NCBI RefSeq assembly: GCF_010731775.1
Contig: NZ_AP022590.1
Location: 5,642,001-5,706,000, forward strand
DNA length: 64,000 bases
Origin: Mycobacterium mantenii
Lineage (GTDB): Bacteria; Actinomycetota; Actinomycetes; Mycobacteriales; Mycobacteriaceae
Direction: 5' to 3'
Position 1 is the first letter of the stretch, and each line of letters begins with the position of its first letter. This document shows positions 9,420 to 18,590 of this stretch, piece after piece. A program made the translations under genes and the position numbers. The notes under the pieces are model-generated. The model was not told the origin of the DNA, did not search any database, and was given only the letters and a program-made list of their open reading frames with translations.

Positions 9420-10208
9420 CTAACTCGTCCAGTTGGGCGCGCGCTTCTCCAGGAACGCCAGCATGCCTTCGCGGGCTTCGTCGGACACGAAGAGGCGGGC
9501 CGATTCTTCGGCGAGCCGTTCGGCGTCGCGGTCGAATCCCGCCAGCACGTCGGCCGTCGTCAGTGCCTTGGAAGCCGCGAGGCCCTGAGGCGAACCCCGG
9601 CCGATATCGGCGATGAGTTTGTCGACCGCGGCGTCGACGTCCTCGGCGGCTTCGGTGATCAATCCGATCTCGGCCGCCTGGCCGGCGTCGAACTTCTCAC
9701 CGGTCAGGTAGTAGCGCGCCGCGGCCCGCGCCGACAGTTTGGGCAGCAGGGTCAGCGAGATGATCGCCGGGGCGACGCCGATGCGGGCTTCGGTCAGCGC
9801 GAAGGTGCTGCGCGGACCGGCGATCGCGATATCGCAGGCACCCACCAGACCGAACCCGCCCGCACGGACGTGCCCGTCGATGGCGGCGATCACTGGCAGC
9901 GGCGAGGAGACGATGGCCCGCATCAGGGCGGCCATCTCCCGGGCCCGGGCGACGGCCATGTCGAAAGGGTCGTCGTCGTCACCCCCGCCGGACTCGCTGA
10001 GATCCGCACCGGCACAAAAGGTGCCGCCGGTGTGGCCCAGCACCACCGCCCGCACCGCCGGATCCGCCGAGGCGTCGCGCAGCCCCTGGTGCAACTGGTT
10101 TACCAGGGTGGTGGACAGCGCGTTGCGGTTGTGCGGCGAGTTCAGCGTCAGCCGCGCATACGGGCCGCCCGTGTCGGCGGGCCCGGCGTATTCGACGAGC
10201 GCGTTCAT
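9420..10208 (-). CDS. echA7: Enoyl-CoA hydratase/isomerase family protein
   Basis: The 262-residue crotonase-fold protein has oxyanion-hole segments near FCAGADLSE and the Gly-rich IDGHVRAGGFGLVGACDI. Crotonases hydrate 2-enoyl-CoA or act on related CoA esters. It is the last gene of the atuA operon, and its start overlaps the fadE12 stop by one base. In such a cluster it probably hydrates the carboxylated unsaturated CoA intermediate, like AtuE or LiuC. Order matches Rv0971c. Confidence 0.92.
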   Translation of the reverse strand: MNALVEYAGPADTGGPYARLTLNSPHNRNALSTTLVNQLHQGLRDASADPAVRAVVLGHTGGTFCAGADLSESGGGDDDDPFDMAVARAREMAALMRAIVSSPLPVIAAIDGHVRAGGFGLVGACDIAIAGPRSTFALTEARIGVAPAIISLTLLPKLSARAAARYYLTGEKFDAGQAAEIGLITEAAEDVDAAVDKLIADIGRGSPQGLAASKALTTADVLAGFDRDAERLAEESARLFVSDEAREGMLAFLEKRAPNWTS

Positions 10209-11374
10209 CAGTAGCTTCGGGGCAGGCCCAGCGAGGTCTGCGCGACGAAGTTCAGCACCATCTCGCGGCTGACCGGAGCGATGCGGCCCAGCCGCGCGGA
10301 GGTGAGCATGGCGGCCACGCCGTACTCTTTGGTCAGCCCGTTCCCGCCCATTGACTGCACGGCCTGGTCCACCGACCGCGTGGCCGCCTCGGCCGCAGCG
10401 TATTTCGCCATGTTCGCGGCCTCGGCCGCGCCCATGTCGTTGCCGGAGTCATACAGGGTGGCGGCCTTCTGCAGCATCAGCTTGGCCAGCTCGACCTCGA
10501 TGTGGCACTGCGCCAACGGGTGTGACAGGCCCTGGTGCGCGCCGATCGGCGTGCCCCACACCTGGCGGGTCTTGACGTACTCGGCGGCCCGGTTAAGGGC
10601 GAACCGTCCCATCCCGACCGAGCTCGCCGCGCCCATGATGCGCTCGGGGTTGAGCCCGGCGAAAAGCTGTGCGATGGCGGCGTCTTCGGCGCCGACGAGC
10701 GCGTCGGCGGGCAGCCGGACGTCGTCGAGGAAGACCTGGAACTGGCGTTCGGGGCTGATCAGTTCCATTTCGATCGGCGTGAACGTGAAGCCCGGCGCGT
10801 CGGTGGGCACCACGAACAGCGCCGGGCGCAGCTTGCCGGTCTTGGCCTCTTCGGTGCGGGCCACCACCAGCACCGCCTGCGCCTGGTCGATGCCGGAGAT
10901 GTAGACCTTCTGGCCCTTGAGGATCCAGTCGGTGCCGTCGCGGCGGGCGGTCGTGGTGATCTTGTGCGAGTTGGACCCGGCGTCCGGCTCGGTGATGGCG
11001 AACGCCATCGTCAGGGTTCCGTCGGCGATGCCGGGGATCCAGCGCTTCTTCTGTTCCTCGGTGCCGAACTTGCTGATTATGGTGCCGTTGATGGCGGGCG
11101 AGACAACCATCAGCAGCAGCGCGCTGCCCGCGGCCGCCATTTCCTCCATCACCAGCGACAGCTCGTACATGCCGGCGCCGCCGCCGCCGTACTCCTCGGG
11201 CAGGTTGACTCCCAGGAAGCCGAGTTTGCCCGCCTCCGACCATAATTCGTCGGTGTGCTCGTGCGCGCGGGCCTTGCGCAGGTAGTATTCGCTGCCGTAG
11301 TTGGCGGCCCACGCCGCCACCGACTTCCGTAGGGCCTGACGTTCTTCGCTCTCGATGAAGCTGGTGTCGGTCAT
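10208..11374 (-). CDS. fadE12: Acyl-CoA dehydrogenase FadE12
   Basis: The 388-residue flavoprotein introduces a double bond in an acyl-CoA. It has the usual three-domain architecture: helical N-terminus, beta domain with FAITEPDAGSNSHKI, and C-terminal helices with QSMGGNGLTKEYGV. The ATG at 11372-11374 overlaps the accA2 stop by 4 bases. A longer frame upstream is overlap with accA2. A second dehydrogenase, FadE13, lies in the same operon, which suggests two substrates or steps. Confidence 0.94.
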   Translation of the reverse strand: MTDTSFIESEERQALRKSVAAWAANYGSEYYLRKARAHEHTDELWSEAGKLGFLGVNLPEEYGGGGAGMYELSLVMEEMAAAGSALLLMVVSPAINGTIISKFGTEEQKKRWIPGIADGTLTMAFAITEPDAGSNSHKITTTARRDGTDWILKGQKVYISGIDQAQAVLVVARTEEAKTGKLRPALFVVPTDAPGFTFTPIEMELISPERQFQVFLDDVRLPADALVGAEDAAIAQLFAGLNPERIMGAASSVGMGRFALNRAAEYVKTRQVWGTPIGAHQGLSHPLAQCHIEVELAKLMLQKAATLYDSGNDMGAAEAANMAKYAAAEAATRSVDQAVQSMGGNGLTKEYGVAAMLTSARLGRIAPVSREMVLNFVAQTSLGLPRSY

Positions 11375-13350
11375 GCGGGATCTCCTTCTGTTTGCGGCGC
11401 TTCCACTCTTGCCAGCACAGCGCCAACTTCGACTTGCTGACCGGTCTTGACATTGAGCTCGGCGAGTACCCCGTCGACCGGGGCGGCGATGGTGTGTTCC
11501 ATCTTCATGGCTTCCAGCCAAATCAGTGGCTGCCCGGCGGTGACGGTGTCGCCGATGGCGGCGCCGAGCCGGATGACGCTGCCGGGCATCGGCGCCACCA
11601 GTGAGCCCTTTTCGACGGTCGAACCGGGTTCGGGGAAGCGCGGCAGCGCGATCAGGTGCACCGGTCCGCGTGCGGAATCCACGTAGACGTCGGAATCGTA
11701 GCGCCGGACCGAGAATCCGTGGTCGACGCCGTCCGCGCACAGCACGACGTCAGTCGCGGTGGCCGACACCAGTCGCACGGACCGGTCGTCGGGCAGCACC
11801 AAACCGGTTCGGGTGAAACGGTATTGAACCCGTTGCTCGTCACCCGCGTCGTCGCGATAGTCCTTGACCTGGTGGCCGGACGCCAGGTTTCGCCAGCCGC
11901 TGGGAACGGCGCCCAGCGCCGGGGCGACGGCGCGGTTGTGCGCGGCGTCGGCGAGTGCGGCCGCGACGGCGGACAGGCGGACCACCGCGGTATCGCCCAG
12001 CGTCGCCGCCAGCCGCGCCAGGTCGTGGGTGTCGAAAAACGCTGTGTCGGTGGCGCCGTCGAGGAACGCCGGATGGCGCAGCACGTTCACCAGCAGATCG
12101 CGGTTGGTGCGCACCCCGTGCACGCGGGCGCGCGCCAGCGCGTCGGCGAGAACCAGCGCCGCCTGCCGGCGCGTCGGGGCGTAGCTGATGACCTTGGCCA
12201 GCATCGGGTCGTAGTGGATCGAGACGGTGAACCCGTCGACGATGCCCGAATCCAGCCGGATCCCGGTCTGCTGTCCCAGCGAGCCGAACTGGGTTCGCAC
12301 CGACGGCACGTCGAACGCGTGCACCAGGCCGGCCTGCGGCTGCCAGTTCTTGGCGGGGTCTTCGGCGTAGAGCCGGGCCTCGATCGAATACCCTTGAGCG
12401 GCGGGAGGGTCGGTATCGAGCCGGTCGCCGTCGGCGACCGCGAGCTGTAGTTCGACGAGGTCGAGCCCCGTGGTCTCCTCGGTCACCGGGTGCTCGACCT
12501 GCAGCCGGGTGTTCATCTCCAGGAAGTAGAACTCGCCGTCGTCGTCGGCCAGGAACTCCACCGTCCCGGCCCCGGTGTAACCGATGGCTTCGGCGGCCAG
12601 CCGAGCCGCGTCGAACAGCTTGGCGCGCATGCCCGGCGTGCGCTCGACCAACGGCGACGGCGCCTCTTCGATGATCTTCTGGTGGCGGCGCTGAATCGAG
12701 CATTCGCGTTCCCCGACCGCCCACACGGTGCCGTGGGTGTCGGCCATGACCTGAACCTCGATGTGGTGTCCGGTGGGCAGATAGCGCTCACAGAACACGG
12801 TCGGGTCGCCGAAGGCCGACTGCGCCTCCCGGCTGGCTGCGGCGACTTCGCCGGCGAGAGCAGACAATTCGCGCACCACCCGCATCCCGCGGCCACCGCC
12901 GCCCGCGGAGGCCTTGACCAGCACCGGCAGCTGCGCCTCGGTGACGGTGTCGGGGTCGAGTTCGTCGAGCACGGGGACGCCGGCGGCGGCCATCAGCTTC
13001 TTGGACTCGATTTTGGAGCCCATCGCGCGCACCGCGTCCACCGGCGGCCCCACCCACGTCAGGCCGGCGTCCTGGACGGCGGCCGCGAAGTCGGCGTTCT
13101 CCGAGAGGAACCCGTATCCGGGGTGTATCGCGTCGGCGCCCGCGGAGCGGGCGGCGGCGATAATGGCCTCGGCGTTGAGGTAGTCGTTGGTCTTGTCCAG
13201 CCGCACCCGGGCGTCGGCTTCGCCGACGTGCGGGGCGCCGGCGTCCGGCTCGGTGTAGACGGCGACTGTGCTCAGGCCGAGCCGTCGGCAGGTGGCGAAC
13301 ACCCGCCGGGCGATCTCACCCCGGTTGGCGACCAGCACTCGAGTAAGCAT
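11371..13350 (-). CDS. accA2: Biotin carboxylase/biotin carrier alpha chain of an acyl-CoA carboxylase
   Basis: The 659-residue protein carboxylates its own biotin and passes CO2 to the beta chain. The biotin carboxylase domain starts at residue 1 (VLVANRGEIARRV) and includes the ATP-grasp loop KASAGGGGRGM and FLEMNTRLQVEHPVTE. A BT-like linker follows. The C-terminal biotinyl domain carries the lysine in EAMKMEH. M. tuberculosis AccA2 has 667 residues. It lies between accD2 (5-base gap) and fadE12 (4-base overlap). Confidence 0.95.
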   Translation of the reverse strand: MLTRVLVANRGEIARRVFATCRRLGLSTVAVYTEPDAGAPHVGEADARVRLDKTNDYLNAEAIIAAARSAGADAIHPGYGFLSENADFAAAVQDAGLTWVGPPVDAVRAMGSKIESKKLMAAAGVPVLDELDPDTVTEAQLPVLVKASAGGGGRGMRVVRELSALAGEVAAASREAQSAFGDPTVFCERYLPTGHHIEVQVMADTHGTVWAVGERECSIQRRHQKIIEEAPSPLVERTPGMRAKLFDAARLAAEAIGYTGAGTVEFLADDDGEFYFLEMNTRLQVEHPVTEETTGLDLVELQLAVADGDRLDTDPPAAQGYSIEARLYAEDPAKNWQPQAGLVHAFDVPSVRTQFGSLGQQTGIRLDSGIVDGFTVSIHYDPMLAKVISYAPTRRQAALVLADALARARVHGVRTNRDLLVNVLRHPAFLDGATDTAFFDTHDLARLAATLGDTAVVRLSAVAAALADAAHNRAVAPALGAVPSGWRNLASGHQVKDYRDDAGDEQRVQYRFTRTGLVLPDDRSVRLVSATATDVVLCADGVDHGFSVRRYDSDVYVDSARGPVHLIALPRFPEPGSTVEKGSLVAPMPGSVIRLGAAIGDTVTAGQPLIWLEAMKMEHTIAAPVDGVLAELNVKTGQQVEVGAVLARVEAPQTEGDPA

Positions 13351-13355
13351 GGGGC

Positions 13356-14951
13356 TCACATCCGGAAGACGCCGAAGTTCGACGTTCCCTTGATCGGGCC
13401 ATTGGCGATGGCGGACAGACACATTCCCAACACGGTGCGGGTATCTCGCGGGTCGATCACCCCGTCGTCGTAGAGCATCCCGGACAACACCAGGGGCAGC
13501 GACTCGGCTTCGATCTGGCCTTCGACCGCAGCCCGCATCGCCGCGTCGGCCTCCTCGTCGACCTGCTGCCCGCGTGCCTCGGCGGCCGCGCGGGCCACGA
13601 TCGACAGGACGCCCGAAAGCTGCGCGCCGCCCATCACCGCGGACTTGGAGGTGGGCCACGCGAAGAGGAACCGCGGGTCATAGGCGCGACCGCACATGCC
13701 GTAGTGGCCGGCGCCGTAGGAGGCGCCGATCAGCAGCGAGATGTGCGGGACCGTCGAATTGGACACGGCGTTGATCATCATCGAACCGTGCTTGATCATC
13801 CCGCCCTCTTCGTAGTCCTTGCCCACCATGTAGCCGGTGGTGTTGTGCAGGAACAACAGTGGCGTGTTGGAGCGGTTGGCCAGCTGGATGAACTGGGTGG
13901 CTTTCTGGGACTCCTCGCTGAACAGCACCCCGCGCGCGTTGGCCAGGATGCCGATCGGATAGCCGTGCAGCTGGGCCCAGCCCGTCACCAGCGAGGACCC
14001 GTACAGCGGCTTGAATTCGTCGAATTCGGAACCGTCGACGATGCGGGCGATCACTTCGCGCGGATCGAACGGGATGCGCAGGTCGGCGGGCACGATGCCG
14101 ATGAGCTCCTCGGTGTCGAAGAGCGGCTCGGTGACCGGTTTGGGTTTCGGCCCCTGCTTGATCCAGTTCAACCGGGCGACAACGCGCCGGCCGATCCGGA
14201 TCGCGTCGACTTCGTCGACGGCGAAGTAGTCGGCCAAACCGGATACCCGGGCGTGCATTTCGGCGCCACCGAGTGATTCGTCGTCGGATTCCTCGCCGGT
14301 GGCCATCTTCACCAGCGGGGGACCCGCGAGGAATACCTTGGACCGTTCCTTGATCATCACCACGTGGTCCGACATGCCCGGGACGTAGGCACCGCCCGCG
14401 GTGGAGTTGCCGAATACCAAAGCAATGGTGGGGATCCCGGCCGCCGAGAGCCGGGTTAGGTCGCGGAACATTCGTCCGCCGGGGATGAAGATCTCCTTCT
14501 GGGTGGGCAGATCGGCGCCGCCGGATTCCACCAGCGAGATCACCGGGAGCCGGTTCTCGAAGGCAATCTGGTTGGCCCGCAGGATTTTCTTCAGGGTCCA
14601 CGGGTTGCTGGTGCCGCCTTTGACCGTCGGGTCGTTGGCGACGATCATGCATTCGACGCCCTCGACAACGCCGATGCCGGTGACCGTGCTGGCGCCGACC
14701 TTGAAGGCGCTGCCCCAGGCCGCCAATGGGCTGAGCTCCAAGAACGGCGAATCCTGGTCGACGAGCAATTCAATGCGTTCGCGCGCCGTCAGCTTGCCGC
14801 GGTCATGATGGCGCTCAACGTATTTGGGACCGCCGCCAGCCAGCGCATTGGCCAGCTCGGTGTCGATCTCCTGGAGTTTCGCGATGGCCGCCGACGCCGC
14901 GTCGGTGAAGACGGCGGCCTCGCTGTCGAGGGTGGACTGCAGCACGGTCAT
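13356..14951 (-). CDS. accD2: Acyl-CoA carboxylase beta chain (carboxyltransferase)
   Basis: The 531-residue carboxyltransferase has two crotonase-like halves. Visible motifs are ERIELLVDQDSPFLEL in the N-half and GVLFSEESQKATQFIQL and GASYGAGHYGMCGRAYDP in the C-half. It resembles the methylcrotonyl- and geranyl-CoA carboxylase beta family (MccB/LiuB/AtuC type) rather than the propionyl type. The ATG at 14949-14951 gives nearly the M. tuberculosis length (529). A longer upstream frame reads through repeat B and is rejected. Confidence 0.95.
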   Translation of the reverse strand: MTVLQSTLDSEAAVFTDAASAAIAKLQEIDTELANALAGGGPKYVERHHDRGKLTARERIELLVDQDSPFLELSPLAAWGSAFKVGASTVTGIGVVEGVECMIVANDPTVKGGTSNPWTLKKILRANQIAFENRLPVISLVESGGADLPTQKEIFIPGGRMFRDLTRLSAAGIPTIALVFGNSTAGGAYVPGMSDHVVMIKERSKVFLAGPPLVKMATGEESDDESLGGAEMHARVSGLADYFAVDEVDAIRIGRRVVARLNWIKQGPKPKPVTEPLFDTEELIGIVPADLRIPFDPREVIARIVDGSEFDEFKPLYGSSLVTGWAQLHGYPIGILANARGVLFSEESQKATQFIQLANRSNTPLLFLHNTTGYMVGKDYEEGGMIKHGSMMINAVSNSTVPHISLLIGASYGAGHYGMCGRAYDPRFLFAWPTSKSAVMGGAQLSGVLSIVARAAAEARGQQVDEEADAAMRAAVEGQIEAESLPLVLSGMLYDDGVIDPRDTRTVLGMCLSAIANGPIKGTSNFGVFRM

Positions 14952-14955
14952 GACC

Positions 14956-15028
14956 ACCGCCGACGATGCAGAGCGACGAAGCGATGTGGGGGTGCCCCCG
15001 GCCGCGAAGCGGCTAGGGGGCAAGGAGG
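14956..15028. repeat. Dispersed intergenic repeat B, copy 2
   Basis: The plus strand carries CGCCGACGATGC, then GCAGAGCGACG, then a TGGGGGTGCCCCCGG core and CCGCGAAGCGGC. Blocks and order match the copy at 1991-2060 read on the minus strand. It occupies nearly the whole 85-base gap between fadE13 and accD2, the only wide gap in this operon. Confidence 0.6.
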
Positions 15029-15036
15029 CGGTGCAA

Positions 15037-16185
15037 TCATGATTGAAATCCCAGCAGTTTGGCGGACAGTGCGGTGAGGATTTCGGTGGTTCCTCCGCCG
15101 ATGCCCAGGATCCTCATGTCCCGGTATTGGCGCTCCACCTCGGACTCGGCCATGTAACCCATGCCGCCGAACAGCTGTACGGCTTGGTTGGCCACCCACT
15201 CGCCGGCCTCGACCGCGGTGTTCTTCGCGAAACACACCTGCGGAATCAGGTTCGCCTCGCCGGCGAGTTGCCGCTCCACCACGCTGCGCGAGTAGACCCG
15301 GGCGACGTCGATGCGGCGGGCCATCTCGGCCAGCGTGTTCTGCACCGACTGCCGCGATATCAGCGGGCGACCGAACGTTTCGCGGTCGCGACACCACCGC
15401 ACCGTCAGGTCCAGGCAACGTTGTGCGCTCGAATAGGCTTGTGCGGCAAGGCCAATCCGCTCGGAGACGAAGGCCTGGGCGATCTGCGCGAATCCGCTGT
15501 TCTCGGCGCCGATCAGGTTGGCCACGGGCACGCGGGCGTCGGTATAGGACAGCTCGGCGGTGTCCGAGGACCGCCAGCCCATCTTGTCCAGCTTGCGCGT
15601 CACCTCGAAGCCGGGCGTGCCCTTCTCGACCACCAGCAGCGAAACCCCGCCCGCGCCGGCGCCTCCGGTGCGCACCGCGGTCACCACGTAGTCGGCGCGG
15701 ACCCCGGAGGTGATGTAGGTCTTGGCGCCGTTGACGACGTAGTGGTCACCGTCGCGCACCGCCGAGGTCCTCAGGTGCCCGACGTCGGAACCGCCGCCGG
15801 GTTCGGTGATGGCCAGCGAACCAATCATTTCCCCGGCCAGCGTCGGGCGGACGAACTCCTCGATCAGCCGCTGATCACCCGAGGCGATCATGTGCGGCAC
15901 CGCGATACCGCAGGTGAACAACGATGCGAACACGCCGCCCGGCGCTCCGGCCTGATGCATCTCCTCGCAGATGATCACCGCGTCGGCGCCATCGCCGCCG
16001 CCACCGCCGACCGACTCGGGGAACCCCGCACCCAGCAGCCCGGCGGCCCCGGCACTGCGGTGCAACTCGCGCGGCAGGTCGCCGGTGCGTTCCCACTCGT
16101 CGACGTGGGGCAGGATCTCGCGTTCTGCGAACGAGCGCACCGTCTTTCGTAGCTGTTCGCGCTCGGGTGTGGTCCAAAGATTCAC
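15037..16185 (-). CDS. fadE13: Acyl-CoA dehydrogenase FadE13
   Basis: The protein has 382 residues when started at GTG 16183-16185, the length of Rv0975c. The beta-domain motif is LAITEPGGGSDVGHLRT. The C-terminal motifs are QLFGGMGYMAESEVERQY and ILGIGGGTTEI, typical of isovaleryl/citronellyl-type dehydrogenases. The GTG overlaps the atuA stop by 4 bases. It probably makes the 2,3-unsaturated CoA that AccA2/AccD2 then carboxylates; this order is inferred from Liu/Atu pathways. Confidence 0.93.
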   Translation of the reverse strand: MNLWTTPEREQLRKTVRSFAEREILPHVDEWERTGDLPRELHRSAGAAGLLGAGFPESVGGGGGDGADAVIICEEMHQAGAPGGVFASLFTCGIAVPHMIASGDQRLIEEFVRPTLAGEMIGSLAITEPGGGSDVGHLRTSAVRDGDHYVVNGAKTYITSGVRADYVVTAVRTGGAGAGGVSLLVVEKGTPGFEVTRKLDKMGWRSSDTAELSYTDARVPVANLIGAENSGFAQIAQAFVSERIGLAAQAYSSAQRCLDLTVRWCRDRETFGRPLISRQSVQNTLAEMARRIDVARVYSRSVVERQLAGEANLIPQVCFAKNTAVEAGEWVANQAVQLFGGMGYMAESEVERQYRDMRILGIGGGTTEILTALSAKLLGFQS

Positions 16186-17903
16186 AACAGACTCTCCGGG
16201 ATGTCGAGGTAGCGGCCGCGCAGCCATTCGCCCAGCCCCTTGGCCTGGGGATCGAATCGAGCCTGGTAGGCGACGCCCTGGCCAAGGATGCCGTCGATGA
16301 CGAAGTTGACCGCGCGCAGGTTCGGCAATACGTGGCGGGTGACGTCGAAGTTCCCGGCCTCGGGTAGCAGTTCGGTGAGCAGCTTGACGGTCAACGTGTT
16401 GGCCAGCCAACGCCATTGCTCGTCGGTGCGCACCCAGACCCCGACGTTGGCCGAGCCGCCCTTGTCACCGCTGCGGGCCCCCGCGATGCGGCCCAGCGGC
16501 GCGCGCCGGGTCGGCCCGTCCGGCAACGGTTCGGGCAGCGGCGGCACAGCGGCGGGGAACAGCTCCAAAGTATCCGTGGCACAGGGGATATCGACGCGGG
16601 CACCGTCGGCGCGCACCGCGACGTGCGGCACCTTGTCGGCGACAACGTAGCCCGGGATGAACACGCCGTACACCTGGCCGTCGCCCGGCGGGGCGGTGAC
16701 GTGAAATCCCGGATAGCTTGCCAGAGCTAATTCGACTGCGGCCGAAGAGAATTGACGTCCGACGTTGGCCGGGTCGGGATCGCGCACCACACAGTGCAAC
16801 AGCGCGCTCGCGGCTTCCTCGGTGTCGGCGTCGGGGTGATCGGTCCGGGCCAGCGACCACTGCAGTTCGGCGGGCTTGACGGTGAGTGCGGCGTCGAGTT
16901 GGCGGCGCACCAGCTCGGCCTTGGCCTCGATGTCCAGCCCCGTCAGTACGAAGGTCATCGAGTTGCGGAACCCGCCGATGCTGTTCATCGACACCTTGTA
17001 GGTGGGCGGTGGGGCTTCGCCGCGCACGCCGCTGATGCGCACCCGTTCGGGCCCATCGGAGGACAGCTCGATGCTGTCCATCCGTGCGGTGACATCGGGG
17101 TTGGCGTAGCGCGCCCCGGTGACCTCATAGAGCAACTGCGCGGTGACGGTGTCGACGCTGACCAAGCCGCCGGTGCCCGGGTGCTTGGTGATCACCGAGG
17201 ATCCGTCGGCGTTGACCTCGGCCAAGGGGAAACCCGCGTGGGTCAGGTCGGGGATTTCCGTGAAGAACGAGTAATTGCCGCCGGTGGCCTGGACCCCGCA
17301 TTCGATGACGTGGCCGGCGACCACGGCGCCGGCCAGCCGGTCGTAGTCGGTGCGCTTCCACCCGAAGTGCGCCGCGGCCGCCCCGACGATCACCGAGGCG
17401 TCGGTGACGCGGCCGGTGACGACCACGTCGGCGCCGCCGTCGAGGCACTCGACGATCCCCCAGGCGCCCAGGTACGCGTTCGCGGTGAGCGGGGTGCCCA
17501 GCCCGAGCTCGGCGGCACGCGGCAACAGGTCGTCACCCTCGACATGAGCGATCCGGGCGTCGATGCCCAGGCGCTCGGCCAGCGCGCGTATCGCGTCGGC
17601 CAGTCCGGCCGGGTTCAGGCCGCCGGCGTTGGCGACGATGCGGACCCCGCGGTCGCGCGCCTCGCCCAGGCAATCCTCGACCTGGGTGAGAAAGGTCTTG
17701 GCGTAGCCACGCTCGGGATGCTTCATCCGGTCCCGGCCCAGGATCAGCATGGTGAGTTCGGCCAGATAATCGCCGGTGAGGTAATCGACGTCGCCACCGG
17801 TGAGCATCTCGCGCATGGCCGACAGCCGGTCGCCGTAGAACCCCGAGCAGTTCGCGATCCGGACGGCGCCCGAAGCGCCGGCAGCACCGGAAGCAGAGGC
17901 CAT
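16182..17903 (-). CDS. AtuA-family protein (DUF1446, acyclic terpene utilisation)
   Basis: The protein has 573 residues, with ATG at 17901-17903 and GGAGG on the minus strand before it. The DUF1446 body covers about 10-360 (VRIANCSGFYGDRLSAM, MLILGRDRMKHPERGY, IVANAGGLNPAGL). A C-terminal AtuA-like ferredoxin-fold domain contains ARSGDKGGSANVGVW. AtuA is essential for citronellol/geraniol growth in Pseudomonas, but its reaction is not established. As first gene of the operon it suggests a branched or terpene-like acyl-CoA pathway. It corresponds to Rv0976c. Confidence 0.88.
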   Translation of the reverse strand: MASASGAAGASGAVRIANCSGFYGDRLSAMREMLTGGDVDYLTGDYLAELTMLILGRDRMKHPERGYAKTFLTQVEDCLGEARDRGVRIVANAGGLNPAGLADAIRALAERLGIDARIAHVEGDDLLPRAAELGLGTPLTANAYLGAWGIVECLDGGADVVVTGRVTDASVIVGAAAAHFGWKRTDYDRLAGAVVAGHVIECGVQATGGNYSFFTEIPDLTHAGFPLAEVNADGSSVITKHPGTGGLVSVDTVTAQLLYEVTGARYANPDVTARMDSIELSSDGPERVRISGVRGEAPPPTYKVSMNSIGGFRNSMTFVLTGLDIEAKAELVRRQLDAALTVKPAELQWSLARTDHPDADTEEAASALLHCVVRDPDPANVGRQFSSAAVELALASYPGFHVTAPPGDGQVYGVFIPGYVVADKVPHVAVRADGARVDIPCATDTLELFPAAVPPLPEPLPDGPTRRAPLGRIAGARSGDKGGSANVGVWVRTDEQWRWLANTLTVKLLTELLPEAGNFDVTRHVLPNLRAVNFVIDGILGQGVAYQARFDPQAKGLGEWLRGRYLDIPESLL

Positions 17904-18248
17904 GCCTGTCCTCCATTCGGGGATTTCGACCGGATCGGACCAATCAACCAACCGGTAGGTTAGCGGGTACCGTCGGTGTCACGTCAAGGATGCCTGGTTG
18001 GCTCCCTTTCGCGCCGAGATTGCCCGCATGGTCGTTTCCGGATGCAGTGCACAGCCGTCACGGCAATCTCGGCGCGCCGGAGCGGGGTCAGCCGCGGCCG
18101 ATTGGCACGCGATCGGCACGGGGCGTCCATTTTGGCGACAAGCGGACCAGCGACTATCCTGAGGTGCGATCGTCGCCCGTTCGGCTCACCAGCCACGCCG
18201 CGCGACATGTTGACCAGCAAGTCCCACATCGAGGAGTTAGGCCCGACC
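17904..18248. other. Divergent intergenic region between atuA operon and rpmF
   Basis: This 345-base stretch has no supported gene. It must hold promoters for the minus-strand atuA operon and plus-strand rpmF. The sequence AACCAACCGGTAGGTTAG near 17946 contains an imperfect inverted repeat (AACC..GGTT) that could be an operator. It also holds the palindrome at 18011-18075. The PE_PGRS genes found here in M. tuberculosis are absent. Confidence 0.6.
18011..18075. repeat. Dispersed palindromic repeat A, full copy
   Basis: Perfect 14-base inverted arms, GCGCCGAGATTGCC (18011-18024) and GGCAATCTCGGCGC (18062-18075), enclose 37 bases. The same arm recurs at 51935-51948 and in variant form at 52812-52870, so this is a repeat family rather than a gene-specific terminator. 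Confidence 0.8.
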
Positions 18249-18422
18249 ATGGCCGTACCCAAGCGCAGAATGTCGCGCGCGAACACCCGTAGCCGGCGCG
18301 CGCAGTGGAAGGCCGAGAAGACCGAACTCGTCGGTGTGACGGTCGCAGGTCAGCGGCACAAAGTGCCCCGTCGGCTGCTCAAGGCCGCCCGTCTCGGTCT
18401 GATCGACCTCGACCGCCGCTGA
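18249..18422 (+). CDS. rpmF: 50S ribosomal protein L32, zinc-independent (C-minus) form
   Basis: The 57-residue basic protein begins [20 protein letters not shown] and has the L32 body [18 protein letters not shown]. It contains no cysteine, so it lacks the CxxC zinc site of many L32 proteins, as does the M. tuberculosis Rv0979A product. A GAGGAG ribosome site lies about 12 bases upstream. It stands alone on the plus strand just before mprA. Confidence 0.95.
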
Positions 18423-18425
18423 CCC

Positions 18426-18535
18426 CGATGGCGGCGGCCCGCTGCGCCCGGCTTCGCCGCGCTTGCGACCGCCGCTGACCCGATGGCGGCGGCCCGCTGC
18501 GCCCGGCTTCGCCGCGCTTGCGACCGCCGCTGACC
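18426..18535. repeat. Tandem duplication of a 55-base unit (repeat C)
   Basis: Two identical 55-base units, 18426-18480 and 18481-18535, begin CGATGGCGGCGGCCCGCTGC and end CGACCGCCGCTGACC. The unit end also equals the last codons of rpmF plus its stop. A diverged copy is at 56659-56714. Confidence 0.9.
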
Positions 18536-18551
18536 CGATGACCGGCGCGCC

Positions 18552-18568
18552 TCTCAGGCCAGTCTCAG
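18552..18568 (+). promoter_or_regulatory. MprA-box-like direct repeat upstream of mprA
   Basis: TCTCAG at 18552-18557 is repeated at 18563-18568, an 11-base period. The same hexamer with the same period occurs before pepD (20828-20844). MprA is known to bind tandem direct repeats and to autoregulate, so this is a likely autoregulatory operator 23 bases before the mprA start. Confidence 0.65.
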
Positions 18569-18590
18569 GCGGTGGGACGAAACTAGGGCC

